Below, in pieces: positions 20,749 through 31,869 of a stretch of 64,000 bases of DNA. The notes under the pieces were generated by a model. That model had not been told where the DNA came from. It ran no database searches and saw only the letters and a list, made by a program, of their open reading frames with translations. The position numbers were made by a program, and so were the translations under genes. The stretch is from Trichoderma breve (lineage: Eukaryota > Ascomycota > Sordariomycetes > Hypocreales > Hypocreaceae), in contig NW_026611594.1 of the NCBI RefSeq assembly GCF_028502605.1, positions 885,501 to 949,500 on the forward strand. The letters run 5' to 3'. The number at the start of each line of letters is the position of its first letter. The first letter of the stretch is position 1.

Positions 20749-20937
20749 TGTTGCGATTGGCCTATAGGGCGATGAAGTTTGGTTCCGAAAAGCAATAGTC
20801 TCCCGGAAGGGTGCCGTGTCTCTTTTACAGCGGCGGCCGAAGCCGCGCCGTGGCCCGAGAGAGCGGCGTGTGAGCCGAGGGACGGCTTCCTGCTGGCTAT
20901 TGAACGTTGAGGAGCGGCAGTGGAGAGCCCAGCAACT

Positions 20938-21724
20938 ATGGCAGCAGGAGAACGGAGCAAATCGCCTGGAGGCGATCGCCAAACGGAACGAGTGTAAGTT
21001 TTTCTCTGTTCTAAAAGCCTCTCCCTTTTTCTTTTCTCTCTCTTTTCAGAGTTTTGATGTTGACTAGAAGCCCCGTGATTGGCCTTCTGCTAGTCCATCG
21101 ACGCCTCTCCTCAATGCCACGCTCGACTGCCCATGGACAATACCCCATGGACACTCCTTTGACGTCACTCTCAAGGTCTCATACGAGGGACGAGTCTCCG
21201 ATACGCATGAACTGGAACTCACAGAGCGCTGCATCATTTTCTATACATATGATTTCCAATTCCCCAGCGGTCTCCGCGAGGGCTTCCGTCTCTGGTGTCA
21301 ACGACGGTCCGAGACATCGATCAGCTCGCATGATGACGGCAAATGGGTTGAATGCAGCATTCCAGACGACGATACTTTCCTGATCGCCGACGACCCTCCC
21401 GTCGACGTGCGGGTAGGCGATGATGTCGACAACTTTGTCACTCTCCGCGTGGGTGAGACGTGGACCTTGACGAAGAGCTTTGACTGGGGCTCGCTCCCCG
21501 ACGACACTGTGCCCGGCGATGTCTTTTCCCTTATGTTCCAGGACACCATCGTGGATTGGTGGGATTGGGGGAGCCAAGGGCAGGAGTATCGAGACACAGT
21601 CGTCAAATTGCCGTGCTGGATCGTCGGACCTGTTGTCGACCCGGCTGATAATGGAGGTCGGCCGCGACTGTTGGTGCCGGGATCGGCGAGAAGAGTCGAG
21701 TTTACAGTAGTCGTATCAAATTGA
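20938..21724 (+). CDS. Hypothetical protein, beta-rich, two exons
   Basis: Exons 20938-20991 and 21068-21724 give 236 residues. The 76-bp intron has a GTGTAAG donor and a pyrimidine-rich tail ending GACTAG. The protein starts MAAGERSKSPGGDRQTER and continues KPRDWPSASPSTPLLNATL. The rest alternates short strands, such as HSFDVTLKVSYEGRVSDTHE, IIFYTYDFQFPSG and VTLRVGETWTLTKSFDW, and ends RRVEFTVVVSN. This suggests a beta-sandwich, with a KWVECSIPDDDTFLIADDP segment in the middle. No signal peptide or membrane helix is seen. I do not recognise the family. The frame is clearly coding, being open for 219 codons with balanced composition and good splice sites. It is divergent from the PQ-loop gene with only about 190 bases between the start codons. 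Confidence 0.7.
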
Positions 21725-22474
21725 ATGCCCTAGAAGTTTATAAGTAACTCGACAGAGCTTGGTTTGAACGTTAACTTTGAGAGACTCACATCTGTACAAA
21801 ATGAACCTAGACAACAGAAAGGTTAGACATAATTATGAACGCTTCCCATAAGGTGTAATTCTAAGCCCAGAGCCTTGCCTTTACATGACTCATGTAAGAC
21901 ACGAGATTGTGACAGAGTCATCGTTGTTCCAGCTCAGTTGCGTCCGTACTTGCTTATACCAGTAAGGAATCGCTTCAGGATAGTAACATGCCTTATACAA
22001 AGCTGGTTTCCTGACGCAGAGCACTTGCTTCTTTCGTTTATTGACTAAGTATGTTAACTATCTCAACCCAAGTCTTAATTCGAATACCTATTGTGATGAA
22101 TTGTAGTTAAGTGACATCACAATAGCAGAGCCATGGCTTCATAACAGAATAAGACACGGTAAAGTAAGACACGGAACCTCGCGAGACACGGAACCTCGCA
22201 AAACACGGGAAAAGTTACACGGAAAATCTACACACGGAGGAGTCCGACACCGCAGAATTACACCGTAGAATTCACTCGTGACCATCCGACGTCACTTATA
22301 CAGTTCAAAGTTAGACATGCACTTCTTCAGACTGCAAACGAAGGATGCTCCTTACATGTAGCTCAGGTATTTAAAGGAGCAACTGCTACGGCCGAGGAGA
22401 AGAAATATGGGAGCGCCAACTCAAGCAAAATAATTCCCCATCTGTTTTATATACATCAACCAACTTGCCAAACA
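21725..22474. other. Intergenic, promoter of the secreted-protein gene
   Basis: No coding sequence is seen. It includes the ACACGG motif array (22154-22237) and a TTATATA box near 22447-22453, about 25 bases before the start codon. Confidence 0.55.
22154..22237 (+). promoter_or_regulatory. Array of six ACACGG motifs at 14-17 bp spacing
   Basis: ACACGG starts at 22154, 22169, 22186, 22203, 22217 and 22232, with a one-base variant ACACCG at 22247. Steps are 15, 17, 17, 14 and 15 bases. Two units extend to AGACACGGAACCTCGC. It lies 240-320 bases upstream of the small secreted-protein gene. Confidence 0.65.
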
Positions 22475-22873
22475 ATGAAGTTTGCCATTAGCGCGACCAT
22501 CCTGGCTCTGGCCAACATCGTCTCAGCCCAATGGGCCTGCGATCCCGGCTTTCAATGCGGCTCAACCATTATTCATCGTGGTAAGTGAGCCTTTCCCTAT
22601 ATACCTTTGTCGCTGGTACTAAATCCTGTTCCCATACAGATGACAGTGCTTTTTGGGTCCAGAACCTCAAGAACGCAGAGGCCGCCGTCGGGAGAGCCGG
22701 TCAGGATCCCTTGTGGGACCTCTTCCGTTGCAACAACGATCGAACCGTTTCTTTTGTGCAGCACTGTCCAGGTCGGTGTGCTTATACTGGCAGCGCTGGA
22801 CAGGATAGATGTGAAGGGTACGTGCATCATTATCCAAGTATATTGTATTGTCACTAAACGATTCAGGATTTAA
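22475..22873 (+). CDS. Small secreted cysteine-rich protein, three exons
   Basis: Exons 22475-22580, 22640-22817 and 22867-22873 give 96 residues. The introns (59 and 49 bp) have GTAAGT and GTACGT donors. The last exon carries only the end of a glycine codon, one isoleucine and the stop. A signal peptide, MKFAISATILALANIVSA, is followed by a mature protein of about 78 residues with six cysteines (WACDPG, FQCGS, LFRCNND, QHCPGRCAY, DRCEG), enough for three disulfides. No family is recognised. Such proteins in plant- or insect-associated fungi are often effector candidates, but nothing in the sequence proves that. Strong TATA box, a motif array upstream, and an isolated position between non-coding stretches suggest conditional expression. 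Confidence 0.72.
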
Positions 22874-23288
22874 ACCAACTACATGTACGGAATGTATTGA
22901 ATTCGTCGGGGGTGCCCGCTCGCCTAGGAAATAGTGTCGTTGCTTCAACAGCAGATCACTTGATGATTACAGAGTCCTAGCAGACTTGTAATTGCTACTT
23001 AACATAGCTCAATTTGATACAGTTCATAAGTTGAATTCTGAAACTAAACCATAACCAATGGTCAATGAAAATTATCTGTAATTGAAGTTTAAGGATAAAA
23101 TGAATGATCAATTTCAGATGCGCTTATGCAAATTTGCTCCTACAATTCTACTGGCCAGTTGACAACCCCGCCAGTACCCAGCCACTCACTTGGCGGCAGC
23201 ATCAGCAAGCGGTCGTGAGTCTTTAGATTTCATCCTGGATACGTCAAATGAAGTCGCGTTCTTTGACTCTGAAACTTGAGTTTACGCA
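22874..23288. other. Intergenic, no gene seen
   Basis: AT-rich region upstream of the STAND gene. Nothing is recognised. Confidence 0.6.
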
Positions 23289-26200
23289 ATGTTCTTGAAA
23301 CATCTTTCGTCCAAAGTAAAGGAAAAGCTCCCTCGCCATCACAGCAGATCTCGCAGCCCGTCCTTAAGAGAGGGTCCTGAGCCAAGTCTTCAGAATGTTC
23401 AAAAAACGACATCCACCCCGAGCGACATATCGTCGGCCACGGACTCTCCTCAAAAGGCCTCTGATGCTACAAATATCTCACAAAGCCGTCAATCTCTGCC
23501 CATCTTAGAAATCACCAAACCAGCAAGCCCACAAGGGCTAGAAGCTCAAGACCCCACTGCAAATTCTACTCTGGGTCCAGCACCAGATACTCGTAGCGAG
23601 AAAGAGAAGTCGGAACAATTAGTCCCTGAGATGATATGGGATCGTGCATACGATGCATTGAAGATCGATGATGCTGCACTGGTACAAGCATATGAGAGGA
23701 TTTTAACGAGCAAGCTTCAAAACACAGAAGTCAAGGCCGACGTGAATGTCATCAACCAGCATGACAAGGAGGAGAGAAGAAGTCAAATGCATCAGCTAGT
23801 CAAGGACGGCTTGGACAAGATTTCGAAGGAAGCAAATGTCAAGTCACTCGTCGGTTCAGTTTTACAAACGGTCAATCTCGCCCAGAATATCGTCACCGAA
23901 GTAGTCAAGGATGTGCCACAAGCTGCAATTCCATGGGCCGCAGTCTGCCTTTCACTTGAGGTAAAACAGCAATACTCTGTCAATCAGTAACATCTACTGA
24001 CGCAACGTCTTTACAGCTGTTGGCAAACCCCATATCGGAGACTGAAGCCAACTGCAAAGGAATTAGCCATGTGGTAGAGCAAATGAACTGGTACTGCGAG
24101 CTAGCTGGGCTTCTTTTCAGCGAAAATCCCGGTGGTGCCACAGCCGGAATCCAACAGGAGCTGCAGACAAAACTCATCGATTTGTACAAGAAGCTACTTT
24201 CGTTCGAACTCAAGAGTATATGCTCTTACTACCGTCATCGAGCACTTATCTTTTTGGGCGATCTCATCAAGCTTGATGATTGGGAGGGAAGTCTCAAGGC
24301 TGTTCAAAACGCCGAGGCCTTCTTCAATAAGCATGTCCGCGTGTTCCAAAGCGCCGACCTAGGCCAAGACGTGAAGCAACTCGTTGCTCATGCAAAAAAT
24401 GAACAGGAATACCGAAAGACGGATGACGACAAAAAATGCCTGAGAGATTTGTACATCACAGATCCACGAATGGACAAGAGCAGAATTGAATCAACCAAAG
24501 GCGGCTTGATTCAAGACTCATACCGTTGGATCCTTAACAATTCAGAGTTCAAAACTTGGCTCCATGACGACGACAAGCGGTTGCTTTGGGTAAAAGGTGA
24601 CCCGGGCAAGGGGAAAACAATGCTTTTATGCGGTATAATCGATGAAATCAAACAGAGCGCAACACACACAAATGCTATTTCATTCTTTTTCTGTCAGGCC
24701 ACCATCCCGACAATCAACAACCATCTGGCCGTTTTACGTGGCCTCATATGGTTACTTGTTGAACAACAGCCATTTCTCATTTCTCATATCAGAGAAAAGT
24801 ACGATCCTATCGGCAACGAACTATTTGAAGGACCCAACGCGTGGTACAGTTTGGCAAACATTTTCCGCAGCATTCTACAAGATGAGAGGTTGACCACGGC
24901 GTATGTGATCATTGATGGCCTCGATGAATGTACTACCGGTCTGGATGAGCTACTTGCACTTATTAAAGAAGCCTTGCCTTCCAGAAATGTCAAGTGGATC
25001 CTCTCCAGTCGGAACTGGGCAAACATTCGGGAAAGCCTTGAAGATGCCGGTGCTGAAGGTGTGAATCTCAGTCTTGAGATGAACGCCACCGTTGTGGCAG
25101 CTGCTGTGAATACATACATTTCTTATAAAGCATCCAAGATACCACTCTTAAAACAAGATGCCGAGTTAACAGAGGAGGTATGCAACTTGGTACGAGAAAA
25201 GGCCAATGGAACTTTCCTTTGGGTGGCAATCGTTTTCCAAGAACTGCAGCATCTGAATATCCATTACGATGACCGCGAATCTGTGTTGGAGCGGTTGAAC
25301 GGACTACCAAAGGATCTCACTGAGCTCTATGATAGAATGTTGCATCAAATCGGACGTCTAGAAAAGAGAGAGTCTGAGTTATGCGAGTCTATCCTCGGGA
25401 TCACCGTACTGGCTTATCAGCCCTTGCGTCTTCAAGAGCTGGCGACTCTAGCAAGCTTCAAAGGGAATCTCACTCGACCATCCACGCTTCAAAGCCTTAT
25501 ACATAACTGCGGGTCTTTCTTGACAGTCAAGGATGAAATTGTCTACTTTATACATCAATCGTCTAAAGAGTACTTGACCAGCAACAGCGCAGCTCAATCC
25601 ACCCTATTCCCAAATGGCATCAAGGAGATTCATCACAAAATGGCTATGCATTCAATCAATGCTATGGAACAGAAACTATGCCGAAATATCTACAAATTGA
25701 ACGATCATGCAATTATTCTTGCTGATATTAAGACGCCTGAGCCCGATCCATTGATCTCTCTGAGATATCCTTGTTCCCACTGGCTTCAACACATCTGCGA
25801 CTCAATATCCAACTCGGAAAATACACAGAATCAACTTATGTTAAACGATTCCAAGATATTAACATTTCTGAAGAAACACATCCTTCATTGGCTCGAAGTC
25901 ATGAGCTTGATGCGAAATCCGCCAGGCGGCATTCCATACATCAGCCGTTTTGGAGGCTTGCTTGAGAGATACTCTTCCAACAGCGAACTTTCACAACTGG
26001 TTTACGACATTCGTCGGTTTACACAGCACAACTCATGGATCATCTATAATGCTCCGCTTCAAATATACCTCTCTGGGATTCTATTTAGCCCTAAGCTTAG
26101 TATCGTGAGAACTCTTTTTGAAGAAGAGCTACTATCTTGGATTACAACTAAGCCGCTCGTTGGACGTCATTGGAGCCTTCTTCTACAAACACTCGAGGTC

Positions 26201-28120
26201 AAGTCCTTGCTAATCCCAGCGGCAATCTCAAGCGACAATAAGATCGCAGTGTACGATTATGATACTTTTGAGGTAAAGGTCTGGGATATTGCCTCAGGAA
26301 CGCAAATTCAGACACTCAAATGTAAAGGAATAATCAGCCAGCTCATCTTTTCTTGCGATTCTAATCGCATTTTGGCAGCACAGAACGGCCCTATTCTTTC
26401 ATGGGACGTAGATTCCGGTGCTTTACATCGTCAAGCATGGTCTCCTGGTTACCATGCATCTCTCTCTAGGGACGGCATGTTTTTGGCTTCACATACATCT
26501 GATAGTACTATTCAGATTCAAAATTCGGCTACAGGAGCACAGGTATCTCTTGTGAACGACAAATATGATTACCAGGGGGAAAAGAACAAACAATTGGTGA
26601 AACTATCGAATAACGCCAAGTTTCTGGCATTTGGCTGGGATGAGATAACCATATGGGACGTGGCTGCACACAAGGAGCATATGCGTCTCAACACATTAGG
26701 AGGAGGTCACAGGCAAGTCTGTTTTTCAACTGACTCCGAACTCATGGCATGGGAGTCGGGCGCTGTTCAAATATGGGATTTGGCTACGGAAAGGGAAATT
26801 CAGATCCTTCACATCCTTCACAGAGAAGGCCATTATACCAGCGAGTCTCTCTCATCACTCGAGTTCTCAACCGACTCTAAGCTCGTGGCTGGAGGGTGCT
26901 GGGGTAACATTTGGATTTGGAACGTGAAAACCGGCACCATGCAGACACATCTAGACACTAGAGGGCAGCAACCGTACGGCCTCGCCTGGTCTCCAAACTC
27001 CAAAATTCTGGCATCAACAAACTTTGAAAATATCACAATATGGGACATGGCCACTTCTGCAGAGACGGAGGATGTTCAAAGCACTAATGATGCAAATGAT
27101 GACTACTTGAACCTCTCAAAGACCACATTCTCACATAATCCCAATATCGTGGCTACAATTTCACAAACAGGCCATATCAAAGTTTGGGATATATCTACCG
27201 ATAGAGATGTATCGGAATTCATGAAAAAGGATCTTGTTAACAAAGCAAACTTTCCGCCAGACCCCAATCCTTCAGATGCAGACAACGGAGAGCAAAATGT
27301 CGAATCAGGGGACATACCTTCGGGGCTGCAAGGGGCTGGATTTTGGGATTTTTCGGGGTATAAGCCATGCAAGCAAATCGCATTTTCGAATAATGGCGGA
27401 TATTTCGCTGCAATTACGGACGACATTACGATATGGAAGACGTCAACAGGGGAAGTGATCTTCCAGTCTACAGTCTTTAACCGGGGTATCGCTGATATGG
27501 CATTCTCCAATAATGCACAGTACTTCAGCCTTTTATTAACAGACCGGAAACTGGTAGTGTGGGATATCACCACCGGTGATAACGTCATGTATGTCAAGGA
27601 TCATATATGCGAAAACGATGATGGCGAAGAATGGTGCAAATGCGACATCTCTGAACGCCCTTACCCAGGCGGTGATTCATCAGTCATCGCCATATCCAAC
27701 AATGGCAGGCAAGCGCTTGTTAGGAGTCCTTTCGGGGGTGAGATCTGGATATCCACCATGGGAGAGAAAAGGACTAGACTCATTCTCGGAAGCATCACGG
27801 CTTCAACTTTTGGATCTAGGGAATCGTATATTGGAACGGCGCGTGGTTTCCTCAACATTAAGGGCCTTCTGACTGGAGATGAGACACCGGACAGTTACAA
27901 AACCATAACCGAAGACCAACTTCGTTTTGAAGGATATGGTTTGAGCGCCGATAGGAGCTGGATTACCTGGAATGAGAAGAAAATTTTATGGCTACCAGTC
28001 ACTTATCGTCCACTTTCTTTGGCGCACGATTTCATCAACATGTCCCCTCTTGGCATCTCCATTTCTGCCGGTGCGAGTACCGATATGGATATCAGATTTT
28101 CCGGGCCACCTCCAGTATAG
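23289..28120 (+). CDS. NACHT-WD40 STAND (fungal NLR-like) protein
   Basis: Exons 23289-23960 and 24017-28120 (56-bp intron, GTAAAA donor) give 1591 residues. After a serine/proline-rich N-terminal tail (1-110) comes the helical NACHT_N type domain (about 112-390, with QAAIPWAAVCLSLELLANPI across the splice site, then HVVEQMNWYCELAGLL). The NACHT NTPase follows: Walker A GDPGKGKT at about 418 and Walker B VIIDGLDEC at about 521, then a winged-helix/helical part with RLQELATLAS. From about 958 to the end there are roughly ten degenerate WD40 units, each closing with WD-like signatures such as VWDIASG, SWDVDSG, IWDVAAH, IWNVKTG and VWDITTG. Such proteins act as signal-transducing switches, some in vegetative incompatibility. 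There is no HET, Patatin or other known effector domain at the N-terminus. The WD units are not near-identical, unlike the recombining HET-D/E repeats. Confidence 0.88.
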
Positions 28121-29483
28121 CCTTTTTATAAGGGAGAGATTTTACTACATTGGTGGTAACCGTTGAGAGGAAGACATGGCGGCAATGGCTTACCGAATAT
28201 TCTCTTGAGATTGGTCGAGAGAAAGAGTAACTCCGGTACAAAAGATGGATTGGCACTTAGCTATGAATGAGGCAAATATATGTAGAAAACTACGAAAGTG
28301 AATTCAAGTTATGCTATAACGAGGCTATCACTTCTAGGTGTCGTAATGACTGGTGGTGGGATTTGATTCGATAGCTTTGGCCGTCGAATCTCTCCTATAA
28401 CATGCAGAGGGTAAAGTTAATTCCCGATTCCGTAATTGACGTCTGTCATCGCTTCCTTGCGTTTCCTACGTGGCTCTAACCTGCTATTGGAGGATCCTCT
28501 TCAATCAAGGCGGGATGGTACAGCGTGCTGTAGACGGCGAATGCGGGACTGGTGGAGTCGGCAGCCGTATTTCACAGTCGCCAACTCATCGTCGCCGTCA
28601 TCAGAAGGTCCCGGGCGTTTACAGGGGGTTTCGTTGGCGACCATACGAGTACGTGTAGAAGTTCTCGGCGAATTCCGGTTCGTCTCCATCGTCGTATGGA
28701 ATTCCACATGTTGAGTCCCGGTCATTGATATTATCCCAGGCGTTTTTTCTCAAGCTGTCGCAAGAACTCTTCTAATTCGTCTTTGGCTTCTTCCCGCTGC
28801 AGACTCGGGACCCGGCGGCAAATTGCCAGACGAAACGGTAAAATTGCTTGGGCTCTATGTCCCAGTCGTATCTGGGTCTCGAGAGATGTATTCGCTTCTC
28901 TTTCACATGTCCTACTATTAATGAAGCATTACTGCTAATGTATCTGTCGATACTGTCGGTGAGAGGAGAGCCGCCTTTTGGGAAATAAAGACCTAAGTGG
29001 GCTGATACAGCTTGACCATTTTCCTCGGCAAAGCCGTTCATTTTCACTATTTCTTCCCTTGGTCGTGGATCTTAATAGAGGTGAAATCGAAAGGATCATT
29101 GCCTTAGACTAAGGTACTCAATAGAGTGTTGCAGTGATGGCTAAAGTGAGCCGACAGCACACACCGTCGCTGCCCGACCGAATGCATGCTCCACTACTTT
29201 ATACGTGGTGTAAGCCTGCACGGCAGAGATCTTGGTTTTATTCACATATCACTTTCCAAGCTTATTACAACCCATTCCTATATGCAATGTATCGTAGAAA
29301 AACGCCGGGTTGAGTTTATACAAAATGGATAATTGTACTTTATACTCCGTGGGGTAGATTGGTTATATATACCTGAACGCGTCCAGATACCTTGTCGATG
29401 CGATCTTATCCTTGAATCTACATTGTATATGGTGCGTCCCGCGTCGGTGATTTTCATGCTATTCGCAGCACTGAATCCCAATT
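28121..29483. other. 1.4-kb intergenic region with one doubtful frame
   Basis: Between the STAND and pseudokinase genes. The only protein-like frame is 28772-29041 on the minus strand (separate entry). Nothing else is seen. Confidence 0.5.
28772..29041 (-). pseudogene. Possible small gene or gene remnant
   Basis: From ATG 29041 an 89-residue frame reads MNGFAEENGQAVSAHLGLYF, has a RPRYDWDIEPKQFYRFVWQF segment and stops in a lysine-rich tail. A second frame overlapping its end and running on to about 28732 reads REEAKDELEEFLRQL, then EKKRLG and a stop, also protein-like. The two cannot be joined by a convincing intron, so a frameshifted remnant is as likely as a small gene. No family is recognised. 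Confidence 0.25.
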
Positions 29484-31010
29484 ATGACATCAACATCGAA
29501 CCCGCTGGTACGAGATTTGAACTATTTTGTCCTCTCCGCAGCGAATCCGGCCGCCATCCATCTTCTATCGGAAATCCAGTCCAAATCATCACCACCGACC
29601 CTCCATAGCGGTGAGGAGACAATTGGCTACCGCATATCCATCCCTTCTCACAACTCGCGTCAGGACGAAGTTTGCTACAAGTGGAGGGTTGGCGCTGGTC
29701 CCTCGCCAGCCATCGCCAAGATGGGGGATATTTTTGTCCCGGAAATTCTTCTCTGCCCGCAGGATACATCACAGACGCCAAGCTCCAAGACAGTACGTGC
29801 ATACATCAAGCACATTCACGCCGTTCTTTTCCTCCATCCACAGTCAGGAGCTCTGGTACTCAGATCACGGTCAAATAAACCCATCATCTATGAGCAAGGG
29901 GACATACACGACCAGGATGTAGAAATATGTGGGGGGCCAGACAGCAAGGTCAAGTCTTGCGTTCTGCGGCGAAGGAAAAACTACCTTCAATTCGGCCCAT
30001 ATCGCTTCCTTCTCGAGTTCACCGTCAGCCATCAAGATCGAGGCAGATTCAGCAAAACCATAGACCGGTCTCTCCACCACCGCCATCATAAGCTCTTCAG
30101 CTTCATTCCTAGCACAGATATCGAAACTCTCTGGAATATATGGCTTCATCGTAAAGTTCCGAATTCATCCTCACTACAGACCGGGGTTCACATCTATACC
30201 GGGCAGCCGGTGGCAGTAAAGACACTGCACAATAAAATCCGAGGGCGAAGATACATGATTGATCAGATTAAGCTCGCTTCTCGCTACAGAGACAAAGCAG
30301 ATAACGGTATACTTGGCATACTCGACGTTTGGTGTGAGCACTGGACATCTCCTCCATGCTTGTTGAAGCCGAGTAGCGCAGTCATCCAATGTCGAACCAC
30401 CTATTTCTCTATGCCTCTGGCTGAGCAGAACTTTCTACATAAGCGCTGGAGAAAGCTAGACACTAACACACATCTCAAGTATTTATACCAAACTTTATGT
30501 GGATTGGCTGAACTCCATGGCCAGGGAATTGTTCACGGAAATATTCAGCCTGGAACATTGCTAATATATGAGCAACGAGCCTATATATCTCTATGCATGC
30601 AGCGACCAGACGCATACGACCCAAGCATCTGCGCTGCACCAGAGGTCTGGCTAGACAAGTACCGAGAACTGGATGAGACAAAATTGGACATCTGGGCACT
30701 TGCTATATCATGGCTCTTTACATGTTTAAGACCACCGGCAGACCTCATGATAACACGGCATTCCTATAAACATCTCCAAACGACTTTAAAGTCTCGAAGG
30801 GACAAGGGCCGTGTTCCAGAACCGCTATTTGAGCTACTGCAAGAAATGCTGGCTTGGGATCCCTGCAATCGTCCAAGTGCAATAGAGGCTCTTAACCACA
30901 AGGCATGGCTGCCTGTTTTACCACGAATAGCTCGAAAAGCAAAAGGGTCAAGAACTCGAAGGTTGATACAGGCATTGGAACAAAGAGAGCAGAGAGCCAA
31001 GGAGCTCTAA
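29484..31010 (+). CDS. FHA-like domain plus protein pseudokinase
   Basis: A single-exon gene of 508 residues. The N-terminal part (about 40-180) resembles an FHA fold: IGYRISIPSH, then a long strand region with HAVLFLHPQSGALVLRSRSN and NYLQFGPYRFLLEF, though the phosphothreonine-binding residues are not clear. The C-terminal part (about 215-480) is a protein kinase domain. The ATP-site lysine is present (VAVK, Lys246) and so is the APE motif (385-387). The catalytic loop, however, reads IVHGNIQPGTLL (His351-Gly-Asn353) in place of HRDxKxxN, and the DFG motif is missing between YISLC and the APE segment. The fold helices after APE (LDIWALAISWLF, then LLQEMLAWDPCNRPSA) are intact. It is therefore probably catalytically dead and may work as a scaffold. 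Chk2/Rad53-type kinases pair FHA with kinase, so descent from that arrangement is possible. Confidence 0.75.
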   Translation: MTSTSNPLVRDLNYFVLSAANPAAIHLLSEIQSKSSPPTLHSGEETIGYRISIPSHNSRQDEVCYKWRVGAGPSPAIAKMGDIFVPEILLCPQDTSQTPSSKTVRAYIKHIHAVLFLHPQSGALVLRSRSNKPIIYEQGDIHDQDVEICGGPDSKVKSCVLRRRKNYLQFGPYRFLLEFTVSHQDRGRFSKTIDRSLHHRHHKLFSFIPSTDIETLWNIWLHRKVPNSSSLQTGVHIYTGQPVAVKTLHNKIRGRRYMIDQIKLASRYRDKADNGILGILDVWCEHWTSPPCLLKPSSAVIQCRTTYFSMPLAEQNFLHKRWRKLDTNTHLKYLYQTLCGLAELHGQGIVHGNIQPGTLLIYEQRAYISLCMQRPDAYDPSICAAPEVWLDKYRELDETKLDIWALAISWLFTCLRPPADLMITRHSYKHLQTTLKSRRDKGRVPEPLFELLQEMLAWDPCNRPSAIEALNHKAWLPVLPRIARKAKGSRTRRLIQALEQREQRAKEL

Positions 31011-31869
31011 TGTAATTATGTGGTTGCTTTCAATTTTCGTCCTGGAAATATAGGAGTCAATGGTTTAAAATATTACTGTACATAGAATGCATACATTTAT
31101 TTGCAGCAGGACATGCATTCATAGACTCTTTAGAAGTACCCCACGCCAGAAGTGCTACCACTCGTGATGGGACTTGCAGATGCAGCCGTACAACTACTAC
31201 TTGTTAGCGCATCAGAGAATCTTAATCGGGAATAACCTACATGTGTTTTCACTCTGATTGCTTGTCAATATCGCTCCCAATATGATCATTTGGCAGAGTC
31301 GATGTGAAAGCCAGAGAACCTCATGGTCCTACCCGGTAGATATCCAACTCGAAACAAACTGAACCCAAAATGTCGAATGTCTTCCATTTTACGTCTTCAA
31401 TTGAAGCATCTGGTATTTGTTTGCTAACCTTGGAAGAGGTTTCGAGTGTAATTTCATCGTCTCTATCACCCGCTGTCTTTCGTACAGAAGAAATCAGAGA
31501 ACGGCACCTAGCTAGGTTTAAATACCTGGATATATTATAGCATCTTCATCTATAACTTCAACATGACACTTCATGTGAAGAGACTGAGTGAATCACAGTA
31601 CAATTTGTACTATTACATAACTCGCTGGATGCTCTTCTTATTTTCTCTCTCTTCATTTTATCCTTTAATAATAAAACATCAAGCCCTCTGCCTGGTACTT
31701 CTTTCAATCAGTTTATGAGGCACGAGTCTGGTTGATCCAAGAGTGGGTACGTACCACCACGCTAGCTCCGATTTAGGCCTCAGGCAACACCATCGAATTG
31801 TGCCAGTCCAAAAACTTCAAGGTCCGTCAAGTCTACCCGCATTGCGATAAATCGGCCAATTATCCCACG
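31011..31869. other. Intergenic, no gene seen
   Basis: 3' flank of the pseudokinase gene and promoter of the ribosomal protein gene. From about here on, gene content changes from accessory to core. Confidence 0.55.
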
